22,306 nucleotides of DNA, from contig JABDQZ010000264.1 of assembly GCA_013041975.1 (NCBI GenBank), positions 1-22,306 on the forward strand, written 5' to 3'. Below are positions 1 to 6,889 of this stretch, one piece after another. The position numbers and the translations under genes were made by a program. Source of the DNA: Gammaproteobacteria bacterium (GTDB lineage: Bacteria > Pseudomonadota > Gammaproteobacteria > Chromatiales > Chromatiaceae). Position 1 is the stretch's first letter, and every line of letters starts with the position of its first letter. The notes under the pieces are model-generated. The model saw nothing but the letters and a program-made list of their open reading frames with translations, did not search any database and was not told the DNA's origin.

Positions 1-665
1 TTCAGGCTGGCTGTGTATGCCAAAACAGCCTTTTCTTCTCTTAACGTGTAATTTTGTATCTGCGCAACCATTTCTTTATTCGCATTTCTACGACGACCAT
101 TGCGTATCCATCTGTATTGTCTGACAAGGTACTGGTAGTGCTGACCATAAATTATGGGTACGTGTTGCTCAGCATCCCCTTCTCCATTCTCGCCATGGCA
201 GTCCATGCAGTCACGCTGATAGATATTTTTTCCCAATTCCAGATCCCGACTGAATCCCTGTCCATTGGATGCTGTCATGGGTAGATTGGCTATATAACCG
301 GCAACATCAGCTATATCCTGCGGCCCACCAAGTGCTCTGACCGTGGTGAATGCGCGCATAATCGGACTGTCCCGGTTGCCTTTACGTAAATCTGCCAGCT
401 GCTTAATTAAAACTCCGGGTAATTGACCGGCAATCTGAGGATATGAGCCAGAGCCATTTGTGCTACCCCAGCCTTCAGGACCATGGCAAGCGATACACAT
501 CTTGTAGAGTTCACGCCCATTATCGAGGTTTGGATCAAGAACTAGCGCCTGGTCGAATTCATTCAAATATTCACCCGTTTTACTTGCATTCCCTGAGTTT
601 ACTAATGAAGATGCGATAGCAAGCATACATACTGAACTGATTTTGATTAGCTTTTTGTTATTCAT
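1..665 (-). CDS. Dihaem c4-like cytochrome c (partial, C terminus beyond the window)
   Basis: This is a periplasmic electron-carrier cytochrome of the c4 type. The reading frame starts with ATG at 665 and stays open to the left edge, giving 221 visible residues, so the stop codon lies outside the window. Residues 1-27 form a signal peptide (short Lys-rich N terminus, then a hydrophobic stretch ending near GNA). Two haem-binding motifs are seen, CIACH at 57-61 and CMDCH at 153-157, each followed by a Gly-rich segment as in class I c-type folds. Met103 (in SPIMR) and Met199 (in NKEMV) are candidate sixth ligands, which fits a duplicated c4 architecture of about 200 residues. An AAGG sequence 11 bases before the ATG is a modest ribosome site. 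It lies 72 bases after the cytochrome b gene on the same strand, so it is probably the fourth gene of that operon. The family call is fairly sure; the redox partner is not known. Confidence 0.85.
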   Translation of the reverse strand, partial: MNNKKLIKISSVCMLAIASSLVNSGNASKTGEYLNEFDQALVLDPNLDNGRELYKMCIACHGPEGWGSTNGSGSYPQIAGQLPGVLIKQLADLRKGNRDSPIMRAFTTVRALGGPQDIADVAGYIANLPMTASNGQGFSRDLELGKNIYQRDCMDCHGENGEGDAEQHVPIIYGQHYQYLVRQYRWIRNGRRRNANKEMVAQIQNYTLREEKAVLAYTASL

Positions 666-737
666 TTCTGAACAAGCCTTAGTGTCTAATGTTAATTCAC
701 TGATTCATTGTGACTACTATCCAGACAAAACTTCAGT

Positions 738-1571
738 CTAGAGTTTCAGTGTCAAGAGGCCCACATTCAACAGGGCAAATACCAAAAGAAAAACACCTAA
801 CCCAATAAGAGCATAGCCTACTCCGAAGTAAAGGATACGCAATGGTACAGGAGCAGAGGGGCAGAGCATTTCGTCCATGCGTCCCTCAGCCTCTATTCTG
901 GCAACCCAAGCCGGATGTTCTTCACGTAAATGCTCAATACTCTTACTACCTTCAAACATGGTGGCACTGAAAGGGAAGCAGCGTGGACGCCAGTGCTCAA
1001 TGAAAAAGTGTATGGTAAAGATGTGTGCCATTGCCAGAACGGCTTCGATACGATGTACCCAGAGTGCAATATTAAGCAACCATCCAGGCATATAATCGCT
1101 GCTAAATACCGGGTCATAAAGCATCAATCCGGTTACTCCAACAATAATTAGTCCCCACCATACCGCCCAGTAGTCGAATTTTTCCCACCAGCTCCACCGG
1201 TCGAATTGTGGACCCTTGGATAAACCCAGAATCCAGCCAAGATGAAGGATGAAATCTTTTACATCACGCCATTGAAACACTAGGGAATCTCTACTGAACA
1301 ATGATCGGGGAAAGTGTTTCCAGTCGACCTTCCAGATGGTATAGAGAATGTGGATGCCAAATCCCGCCAATAATATCAGGCCAGTAATACGATGAACTTC
1401 CAGTGCACCAACGTATCCTCCAAATGGTGTAGCTAACGCCTTGCCCCAGCTTGTCTCGATGTACATCCAGGCAATACCTGTAACAGAAAGCAGCATGAAC
1501 GTGATGATCAGAAAAAAATGAAACATCATCTGGGTCAATGAGAAACGTCTGACATTTATTTTGCTAGACAT
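738..1571 (-). CDS. Membrane cytochrome b, formate-dehydrogenase gamma/b561-like
   Basis: This is an integral membrane di-haem cytochrome b that probably exchanges electrons with the quinone pool. The 277-residue product has hydrophobic segments near residues 15-37, 58-78, 130-152, 168-192 and 245-272. Histidines that could bind haem b occur in the segments with GALEVHRITG, WVHRIEAVLAMAH and TIHFFIEHWRP. The pattern FDYWAVWWG, then GLMLYDP, then HRIEAVLAMAH and EHWRP with FPF is what I associate with FdnI/NrfD-neighbouring cytochrome b subunits. I chose ATG 1571 over an in-frame start ten codons upstream because a strong GGAGG sits 7 bases before it. That start overlaps the end of the trihaem cytochrome gene by 8 bases, implying translational coupling. 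Position between two c-type cytochromes suggests it is the membrane part of a quinol:cytochrome c oxidoreductase. No dehydrogenase catalytic subunit is visible nearby. Confidence 0.85.
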   Translation of the reverse strand: MSSKINVRRFSLTQMMFHFFLIITFMLLSVTGIAWMYIETSWGKALATPFGGYVGALEVHRITGLILLAGFGIHILYTIWKVDWKHFPRSLFSRDSLVFQWRDVKDFILHLGWILGLSKGPQFDRWSWWEKFDYWAVWWGLIIVGVTGLMLYDPVFSSDYMPGWLLNIALWVHRIEAVLAMAHIFTIHFFIEHWRPRCFPFSATMFEGSKSIEHLREEHPAWVARIEAEGRMDEMLCPSAPVPLRILYFGVGYALIGLGVFLLVFALLNVGLLTLKL

Positions 1572-2223
1572 CAGTATTCCTCCGTTCAGTAAATAAACCA
1601 ATTAGTTCCCGCAGGCCCCAGAGGGTGACATAGGGAATGAATAATGCGAATACCCCGACTGCGAGTATCATCATGAACAAGACCGCGTAATAGAAAAGTG
1701 GGAACTCTTCAACCGTTGAGGAGGCCAGAGGTGGAGGCTCATGAATGACATAGGTCGCAAATGACGCGCTGGCTGCTTCATGACACTTGGCGCAGACATA
1801 GGCATGACGCCGGATTGGATTCATACCGGAATAATAATGGTTAATTCCTGATATGGGCTGGCCGCGGTGGCATTGCACACAGGTAACATTACCTCGGCTG
1901 GAATGCAGGCTGTAGCGTTGATCTTCATGGCAACTTGCGCAGCTGCGAAGCATGTAGCTATCAACACCTGAATGGGCATCTGCCCAGAAACTGCTACGTT
2001 TGACATTGCCTCCGCCTGGGCCCAGGCCCCAAAGGCTTCCACCATATTCCGAGCTTTGGCGGTACTGAAGGTAGGCGCCGGGCAAGGTATCTCCATCACG
2101 GAAATAACCTGTGCCTGCAGCCTCATAGGGATGGGGAGCTGCTGCGACTGCCTGTTGGCTTGCAAGCACAATGATACTCATCAAACAGAGCAGGCAGACT
2201 TGTATAAGATCTGGTATCTTCAT
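1564..2223 (-). CDS. Membrane-anchored trihaem cytochrome c
   Basis: This is a 219-residue exported cytochrome with three haem motifs: CASCH (95-99), CVQCH (115-119) and CAKCH (144-148). Residues 1-28 are a signal peptide ending in AVAAA. A single hydrophobic helix at about 176-200 follows the haem region and is followed by basic residues (RELIG, TERR), so the haem domain should face the periplasm and be held at the membrane by its C terminus. Extra histidines (H84, H107, H129, H140, H161) can supply distal ligands. GGAGGG lies 7 bases before the ATG, a strong ribosome site. The gene is 30 bases downstream of the octahaem gene and overlaps the cytochrome b gene by 8 bases. Its likely role is to pass electrons between the cytochrome b and the soluble octahaem protein. 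I do not recognise a named family member. Confidence 0.8.
   Translation of the reverse strand: MKIPDLIQVCLLCLMSIIVLASQQAVAAAPHPYEAAGTGYFRDGDTLPGAYLQYRQSSEYGGSLWGLGPGGGNVKRSSFWADAHSGVDSYMLRSCASCHEDQRYSLHSSRGNVTCVQCHRGQPISGINHYYSGMNPIRRHAYVCAKCHEAASASFATYVIHEPPPLASSTVEEFPLFYYAVLFMMILAVGVFALFIPYVTLWGLRELIGLFTERRNTDV
1579..1583 (-). promoter_or_regulatory. Shine-Dalgarno that fixes the cytochrome b start
   Basis: The minus strand reads GGAGG, then 7 bases, then the ATG at 1571. The alternative upstream start at 1601 has no comparable site and would overlap the preceding gene by 38 bases, so this site decides the start. Confidence 0.75.
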
Positions 2224-2253
2224 TAGCGTACCCTCCGGTCTGAGGGATATGGC

Positions 2254-3519
2254 CTATTCGCCACTTACACTGGATACTTCGACTTTCGCTCCGCGCTTCG
2301 TGAGCTCATCATAGCGCTTTTGTAGATCCTTTAGATCCTCGTTCTTGTGCTTGTGACAGGTTTGGCACGAGTTGGGGATCTTGGGATTTTCCAGGGTGTC
2401 TTTAGGCAACAGGGCAACGAACACGTGACTGTGGATATCACCAGACTCTGCACTCTTTGCAATTCTGGGCATATGACAGGCTACGCACTTGGCTGTCGAG
2501 TGAACTGCATGGGCGCCCACCGGGTTCACTAACGTGTGGCAGTTCATGCAGGTCTTGTCGCCTGAACTTTCTTTTGTCTGTCCACGCACCACAGGGTTAC
2601 CCAGTTGGTGAACGAAATGACAGGATAGACAGGTCACTCCTTCACGGTAATGAGCCGATTGCTTCCAGTCAATGTACTGCTGGTGATGCCCTTTGGAAAA
2701 CTCATTCGCATAAACATGTTTGACATCACCTTCGGCGAACGAAGTCTCATTGTAATAGGCTGTGAGCGCCTTGCCAGGTTTATAACCAACTGGCCAGCCA
2801 GCTCCCTTGACGAGCTTTGACTTACCTCGGTTATGGCATGAACCGCAGATTTGTACAGCAACGCCGGCGGTCAACTTGGCTGGATTAACTATAGTGGCCC
2901 GCTTCTTGAAAATTTCTGTTTTGGGCAATGCTGCGTGGTGTGAGCCGGGTCCATGACAGGCTTCACAGCTGACGCCTGGTTCAACAAAGGTATTCTTGTC
3001 AAGATCTACGCCAGTTGCATGGCAGCCGCCACATTTCTTAAGCCAAGGACGTTTCTGCCAGTCATGCTCATGGTAATTCACCCAGCGACCGGTTTCAGCA
3101 TTGAACTGAGTGGGTGCGATCAGCAATGTATTGTCTTTTTTAACCAGGTAACGCTGTTTCCACTGACTGCCGATCGTGTACTGAATATCTTCGACTTTGG
3201 GTATGTAAAACTCGTCTATAGGCACCTTGAGTTTTTTCTCGATTTTCTTGAGGTCAGACTTGATAATCTCGGGGTCAATCTCGGTAATAATAACGTCTTT
3301 GTTAGCCCGGGCATCTTGCAGCATACGGCTATGCAATGTGCGCTTCCAGGCATCATAGTGTTCCAGGTGGCAAGTTCGACATACTTCAGAGCCAACATAC
3401 GCCTTTGGTTGGGAAAGAAATTCCTTGGCATCAATCTCTGTGTCAGACCAGGCTGAACTGGCCATAAAAAAGGCAGAAAGGACTATAGGGATATAGGACA
3501 GCCAGGCACGAGTCTCCAT
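2254..3519 (-). CDS. Octahaem periplasmic cytochrome c (cytochrome c554/DmsE-like group)
   Basis: This 421-residue protein has a signal peptide (about 1-24) and eight CxxCH haem motifs at C47, C163, C185, C225, C297, C324, C345 and C385. The first haem lies alone near the N terminus after YVGSEVC and before a 110-residue, Lys-rich segment that contains no haem; the others are spaced closely through the C-terminal two thirds. The motifs GSEVCRTCH, CEACHGPGS and CVACHMP are typical of multihaem cytochromes in the cytochrome c554/DmsE/MtrA-like group, which usually move electrons and do not themselves catalyse. There is no CxxCK motif, so it is not a standard NrfA or octahaem nitrite reductase. 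AGAGGAG lies 6 bases before the ATG. It is the first gene of the cytochrome operon, and a divergent PilZ gene and an FNR-type box lie upstream. The multihaem call is certain; substrate and partners are not. Confidence 0.85.
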   Translation of the reverse strand: METRAWLSYIPIVLSAFFMASSAWSDTEIDAKEFLSQPKAYVGSEVCRTCHLEHYDAWKRTLHSRMLQDARANKDVIITEIDPEIIKSDLKKIEKKLKVPIDEFYIPKVEDIQYTIGSQWKQRYLVKKDNTLLIAPTQFNAETGRWVNYHEHDWQKRPWLKKCGGCHATGVDLDKNTFVEPGVSCEACHGPGSHHAALPKTEIFKKRATIVNPAKLTAGVAVQICGSCHNRGKSKLVKGAGWPVGYKPGKALTAYYNETSFAEGDVKHVYANEFSKGHHQQYIDWKQSAHYREGVTCLSCHFVHQLGNPVVRGQTKESSGDKTCMNCHTLVNPVGAHAVHSTAKCVACHMPRIAKSAESGDIHSHVFVALLPKDTLENPKIPNSCQTCHKHKNEDLKDLQKRYDELTKRGAKVEVSSVSGE

Positions 3520-3874
3520 GTGATTCTCCTCTGTATTTGTCTGGTATGCGTTCTAAGTGGCACATATCCATTTCATCTTGCGAATTTTATTTAATTTCAG
3601 ACAAACACCCAATAAGACAGGGAGAGAATATCGGTCATCCGTTAATCATTGTGCTCACTAAAAAATGTAGTAACAGTTCTTTAACAATAGCAGTTGAGAG
3701 AAATACAACAGGAAAATTAAGTTTTTATTTGATTTAATTTGGTTGTGCTGTCATACGGGTTTTCAGAATTTTTATTCCCACAAAGTTTGATAATTATCAA
3801 TTTCAGCCTATGGTTAAGTTGTATCTAAAATGCAATTAATTTTAATAAATTAATAATTTATTATCCTCTGAAGC
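3520..3874. other. Intergenic region between divergent cytochrome and PilZ genes
   Basis: This is a 355-base AT-rich stretch between the start of the octahaem cytochrome gene (minus) and the PilZ gene (plus). It holds the octahaem ribosome site at its left edge, the FNR-type palindrome at 3787-3800, a possible -10 element for the PilZ gene near 3822-3831, and an AT-rich inverted repeat at 3844-3862 (AATAAAT and ATTTATT arms, 5-base centre) in the presumed PilZ leader. A weak TATGAC at 3750-3755 on the minus strand could be a -10 for the cytochromes. I see no convincing gene in it. Confidence 0.6.
3787..3800. promoter_or_regulatory. FNR/Anr-type binding site
   Basis: The sequence TTGATAATTATCAA is a perfect palindrome and matches the FNR consensus TTGAT-N4-ATCAA at all ten defined positions. 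For the plus-strand PilZ gene, a -10-like element (TATCTA or TAAAAT, 3822-3831) would put the start of transcription near 3834-3838. The palindrome is then centred about 41 to 44 bases upstream, the position used by FNR when it activates. Control of the cytochrome operon is possible but the distance is longer (centre about 274 bases before its ATG). No FNR gene is in the window. Confidence 0.65.
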
Positions 3875-4345
3875 ATGAATGATCGAAGACGAGACTACCG
3901 TACCGACTGCAGAATATTAGCCTGTATCGAAAGAGTCGGGCTTCCAAATGCAGTTAAAGATTGTTATACCGCAAACATCGGTATGAAGGGTGTTTTTGTG
4001 TCAAATGCACCAGACTATCCTGTGGGAACGCGTTGTAAACTGGTTATTCATGACCATAAGGAAAAACCACTCGTAGTCGACGTTAGAGTGTCTCACGTTT
4101 GTAAGGAAGGCGTAGGGTTTGTCTTTGTTAGCCCTCAGGATGAAGAACGCTTAAGACTTAAATATCTTGTTAAGCCTTATTGGGATGGCCAGGATCACCT
4201 CGATGGCATGATGCTTATGATGAGGTATTCCAAACCGGCTACAGAACTTAAAGATGTGCTTTCGCTCACAACGATGTTATCAGCTTCACCCGGGCTATTT
4301 TCAAAATTTCCACACACGAATAAAAGTAACAAAATTGTGAATTGA
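3875..4345 (+). CDS. PilZ-domain protein
   Basis: This small cytoplasmic protein of 156 residues is probably a cyclic-di-GMP receptor or a relative of one. The N terminus has RRRDYR, which gives the RxxxR motif (Arg5 to Arg9). The second PilZ motif, normally (D/N)xSxxG, appears as N-I-G-M-K-G at 34-39, so the Ser position is Gly. Beta strands typical of the PilZ barrel follow (VGTRCKLVI, LVVDVRVSHV, GVGFVFVS). The region after about residue 95 has no recognisable domain and contains a Met-rich stretch (MMLMMRY). The ribosome site is weak. The gene stands alone, convergent with the lipoprotein gene and divergent from the cytochromes, just downstream of the FNR-type box. I infer that oxygen limitation may raise its expression. 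The Ser-to-Gly change leaves binding of cyclic-di-GMP uncertain. Confidence 0.8.
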   Translation: MNDRRRDYRTDCRILACIERVGLPNAVKDCYTANIGMKGVFVSNAPDYPVGTRCKLVIHDHKEKPLVVDVRVSHVCKEGVGFVFVSPQDEERLRLKYLVKPYWDGQDHLDGMMLMMRYSKPATELKDVLSLTTMLSASPGLFSKFPHTNKSNKIVN

Positions 4346-4466
4346 TGAGCTACTGAGTGCTGCATTTAACAAGTTCCAGCCTGATAGATGGTTTTCCTGA
4401 CTGAGCACTTTGAGCTGTTATGAGTAAAAGTGACTTTAATTTCTTGGCCGTTAATGATTTGCCCTG

Positions 4467-4967
4467 TTAAATTTTTGTTTTGTTCGCAGGTATAGCTAAG
4501 TTTATTTCACCCTTTTCGGAAAAAGAAATGCCAAATAAATCGTTATCTGTATAAACGCTGCCATACAATTCATACCTGAAAGGTTTACTTTGAAGTTGCT
4601 GAATTGAATTAAATTGGCGTATCAGACCAAACAAAGTACTCGTGAGATTAATCGAAATGACGCCTTCAGATAAGGCAGCTATAGTAATTTTTTGATTACT
4701 AACACCAGAGGCAAAATCCTTATCATTCAGTGATAAATCATAACTTAGTCCTGTTATGTTGAGTTCCGACTGACTTCTGTTTTGTACACGGATAGTAGCC
4801 TCAAAGCGTTGCTCAAACAGCGTTGACTCGAGCATTTTCAAGTTTGATAGATTGACCCTGATTGAATCGTCTCTTGGTTGAAGCCCTGCACAAGCATTGA
4901 GAAAAATAACGAGAACCGACAGCAATACCGTCTTAAGTATTCTTTCACTTAGACTCTTACTTATCAT
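4467..4967 (-). CDS. LEA14/WHy-like lipoprotein
   Basis: This 166-residue protein begins with a lipoprotein signal peptide: a hydrophobic stretch at about 10-22, then the lipobox LNAC with Cys26 as the lipidated residue. The mature part has the look of a water-stress/LEA-2 (LEA14, WHy) beta-sandwich: VNLSNLKML, FEATIRVQNRSQSELNITGLSYDL, then an ISINLTST strand. The combination of paired N and L positions around QNRSQSELNITGL is typical of that fold. In gammaproteobacteria such proteins are usually small envelope lipoproteins of unknown function. There is no Asp at +2 (it is Ala), so outer-membrane sorting is expected. An AAGG 10 bases before the ATG is a possible ribosome site. It is a single gene, convergent with the PilZ gene across 121 bases. 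The fold assignment is by eye and moderately sure. Confidence 0.65.
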   Translation of the reverse strand: MISKSLSERILKTVLLSVLVIFLNACAGLQPRDDSIRVNLSNLKMLESTLFEQRFEATIRVQNRSQSELNITGLSYDLSLNDKDFASGVSNQKITIAALSEGVISINLTSTLFGLIRQFNSIQQLQSKPFRYELYGSVYTDNDLFGISFSEKGEINLAIPANKTKI

Positions 4968-5154
4968 AATGAATACGCCTTTCTGAATTTTTTATACTAT
5001 GACTCATGATTAAGACATACAGGCGAGTATACTTTCTTTACACCCCTGCCACTTCCCTAACTCATTGATTCCTCATTTAAAGTTAACCCCTATAGGATAT
5101 ATCTTTTTAATAGCAGAAAGAAGACTTTGGAAATCAGGTCTTGAGTAATGAAAA

Positions 5155-6465
5155 TCATGACTCTATGGATACCCTGAATTTATCCAATTGAGTTTGCCTG
5201 ATAAATTCCATATCAAGATGATAAATATCTCTTGGAAATAGAAATTCAGCCACACCCGAGTCGAACAAACGCCTGACCTCATATTCGTCATGAGCAATAC
5301 CACGCTGGTAACGGTAATTCAGGTAGGTTTCATTGGTGTGAATAATAAATTCGACCCGCATTCCGCCAAGACGTGCAAAAAACTTCAACATCGGTGTCTG
5401 TTTGCTGCTGCCAACTGAAGATGCATGATAATAACCGCCAGTCAGTGTATCACTGATATCTTCAAGTACCATCATTGACTTGCCATTCAAAGCAGCCTTG
5501 GTCAGGTGTCGTACAAAACGTTTAACATCCGCAATGGTATCAAGAACTGCCATCAGCCCAAGTTCATCATCAACTGCCACTGCAGGATTTTTTTCATTCT
5601 TGCGGAGTAATTTAAGAATTTTTGCTGCCGAATCTTTTTTTCTAACCGTGACATAGACAGGTACTTCCCTGCCTTCAAATTCAAATAAGCGGCGTTTGAT
5701 CAGGGTCAGCTTTTCCCTGTCACCTAGAGGTTGATTCAATAATTCACTGCCTTCTTCGATTACGTTGACCTGTTCACAGACATAATCCTGTTTATTATGC
5801 AGGCTATGTAAGTAGGTCATTTGCAGTTCACCGATTTTGAGTTTAGGGCTCCACACATAGCGATTGAGAAAATTCAGGAAATTGGAAAATTTCTTTTCTA
5901 TTTCAGTTTCGCGTTCGCGCTGATCAATAGAGCCTGCCAATCCCATCAAAACCAGTTTCCTTTTGGCTTCAAAACGGGTTTTCCGATGGTATTGATTATT
6001 GAATATAATCAGCAACAACTCTACCGGGTTCTGGGTAGTCTCTATCTCGTTACTGATTTCTATATTGGAGTGATAGTCTGCGAGAACCTTGTTCTGTAGA
6101 TAGGTAATCACTTCATCAGCACTTCGTGCATATTCCCGGATACGGTTTTTAACTTCAGATAACTCTCCCTGAATGCCGTAAAGATTTCCCAGCAAAGCAT
6201 AGGCACGTTCACTGCATTTGTTTTTCAGAGCTCCATTGGAAATCAGCGCCGGGATCTGGCTGAAGCGATTGACCTGTAAAAGATCAAATATCTGCGAACG
6301 CACTGCACGATATTTGGTCACCGTGACAGGATCGTGACAAAAGGTCTTTACCCAGTCGCGCGCATGCCTGTTAACCTGGTTACCAAAACTCAGGCCGTCC
6401 TTTACAGCTAAAGGACCATCCTGTTTCATGGCGATGAAAATTGATTTATCGTCAACGACACTCAT
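5155..6465 (-). CDS. Uncharacterised protein with a RelA/SpoT-like C-terminal domain
   Basis: I do not recognise this 436-residue soluble protein as a named family. Residues 1-240 are mostly helical, with no signal peptide or membrane segment. Residues 266-400 can be laid along the RelA/SpoT ppGpp-synthetase fold: VPVYVTVRKKDSAAKILKLL matches the strand and helix with GRxKxxxSIxxKM; DDELGLMAVLD (299-309) matches DLIGLRVIV; GGYYHAS (343-349) sits where NGYxSxH is expected; VEFIIHT (371-377) matches VEVQIRT; and RGIAHDEYE (388-396) resembles the GIAAHWxY end. The acidic residues D300 and E372 are kept, but the Arg after the Gly, the NGYxSxH His, and the Gln and Arg of the QIRT motif are changed. 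It may therefore be a regulator or sensor without synthetase activity. It follows the glutamylcyclotransferase-like gene by 10 bases and is probably in the gpmI operon. The fold call is an inference from pattern alone. Confidence 0.5.
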   Translation of the reverse strand: MSVVDDKSIFIAMKQDGPLAVKDGLSFGNQVNRHARDWVKTFCHDPVTVTKYRAVRSQIFDLLQVNRFSQIPALISNGALKNKCSERAYALLGNLYGIQGELSEVKNRIREYARSADEVITYLQNKVLADYHSNIEISNEIETTQNPVELLLIIFNNQYHRKTRFEAKRKLVLMGLAGSIDQRERETEIEKKFSNFLNFLNRYVWSPKLKIGELQMTYLHSLHNKQDYVCEQVNVIEEGSELLNQPLGDREKLTLIKRRLFEFEGREVPVYVTVRKKDSAAKILKLLRKNEKNPAVAVDDELGLMAVLDTIADVKRFVRHLTKAALNGKSMMVLEDISDTLTGGYYHASSVGSSKQTPMLKFFARLGGMRVEFIIHTNETYLNYRYQRGIAHDEYEVRRLFDSGVAEFLFPRDIYHLDMEFIRQTQLDKFRVSIES

Positions 6466-6475
6466 ATTGGACTAG

Positions 6476-6889
6476 TTACCTGTCGATAAAACCCTCGTAA
6501 GCAGACATAAACTCAGAAAGACATCGCTGCTGAAAATCATGTGGATTCCATTCCTCCGACGAGATCAGATGCTGATATCGAGACTTGATAATGTAGACAT
6601 CAGCTTCAACAGGAGGCTGGTCTTTCAATTCTGCACTGATAGCTGTGCGCCTGTAATAGACACCTTCAAATTCATCCAGTCGATTGATGTCTGCCACTTC
6701 AATATCATAATATACGATCCCGTTGATAAAATCCTGAGGGCTTGCCTGAAATGCCACCGGGTAAATAGCAGTATTGATTTTTCTGCGGCTATAACCTCTC
6801 AAAGTGGCAGAAGCCGCGCGGTAATTCGCCTTCACTACCGTATCCCAAACCGGACTAAACATCAGAGTACCGTAGGTAAAAATATTCAT
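6476..6889 (-). CDS. Gamma-glutamylcyclotransferase-like (AIG2/GGCT fold) protein
   Basis: This 137-residue protein starts MNIFTYGTLMFSPVW, the glycine-loop motif YGTLM of the gamma-glutamylcyclotransferase family. Members release 5-oxoproline from gamma-glutamyl compounds or act on related gamma-glutamyl amines. The expected catalytic Glu lies in the LDEFEGVYYRR segment at about residues 72-82, and the RR that follows is also typical. Length is normal for the small bacterial AIG2-like proteins. No signal peptide is seen, so it acts in the cytoplasm. The ATG overlaps the gpmI stop codon as ATGA, so it is translationally coupled to gpmI. The linkage to glycolysis may be simple operon sharing. 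The family is clear; the substrate cannot be told from sequence. Confidence 0.8.
   Translation of the reverse strand: MNIFTYGTLMFSPVWDTVVKANYRAASATLRGYSRRKINTAIYPVAFQASPQDFINGIVYYDIEVADINRLDEFEGVYYRRTAISAELKDQPPVEADVYIIKSRYQHLISSEEWNPHDFQQRCLSEFMSAYEGFIDR

Noticed and set aside
54..284. 76-codon plus-strand frame at the left edge
   Set aside because: It lies opposite the dihaem cytochrome, which has two haem motifs, a signal peptide and a ribosome site. The plus-strand frame has no recognisable domain.
2953..3456. 167-codon plus-strand frame opposite the octahaem cytochrome
   Set aside because: It mirrors a gene with eight haem motifs and shows no family features of its own.
2254..3519. The octahaem cytochrome as a nitrite reductase or hydroxylamine oxidoreductase
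   Set aside because: All eight motifs are CxxCH. There is no CxxCK active-site haem, and the spacing with one isolated N-terminal haem does not match those enzymes as I know them.
4349..4420. Imperfect inverted repeat (AGTGCT and AGCACT with flanking AGCT) between the PilZ and lipoprotein genes as a bidirectional terminator
   Set aside because: The arms are about 45 bases apart with mismatches and no T run directly after them.
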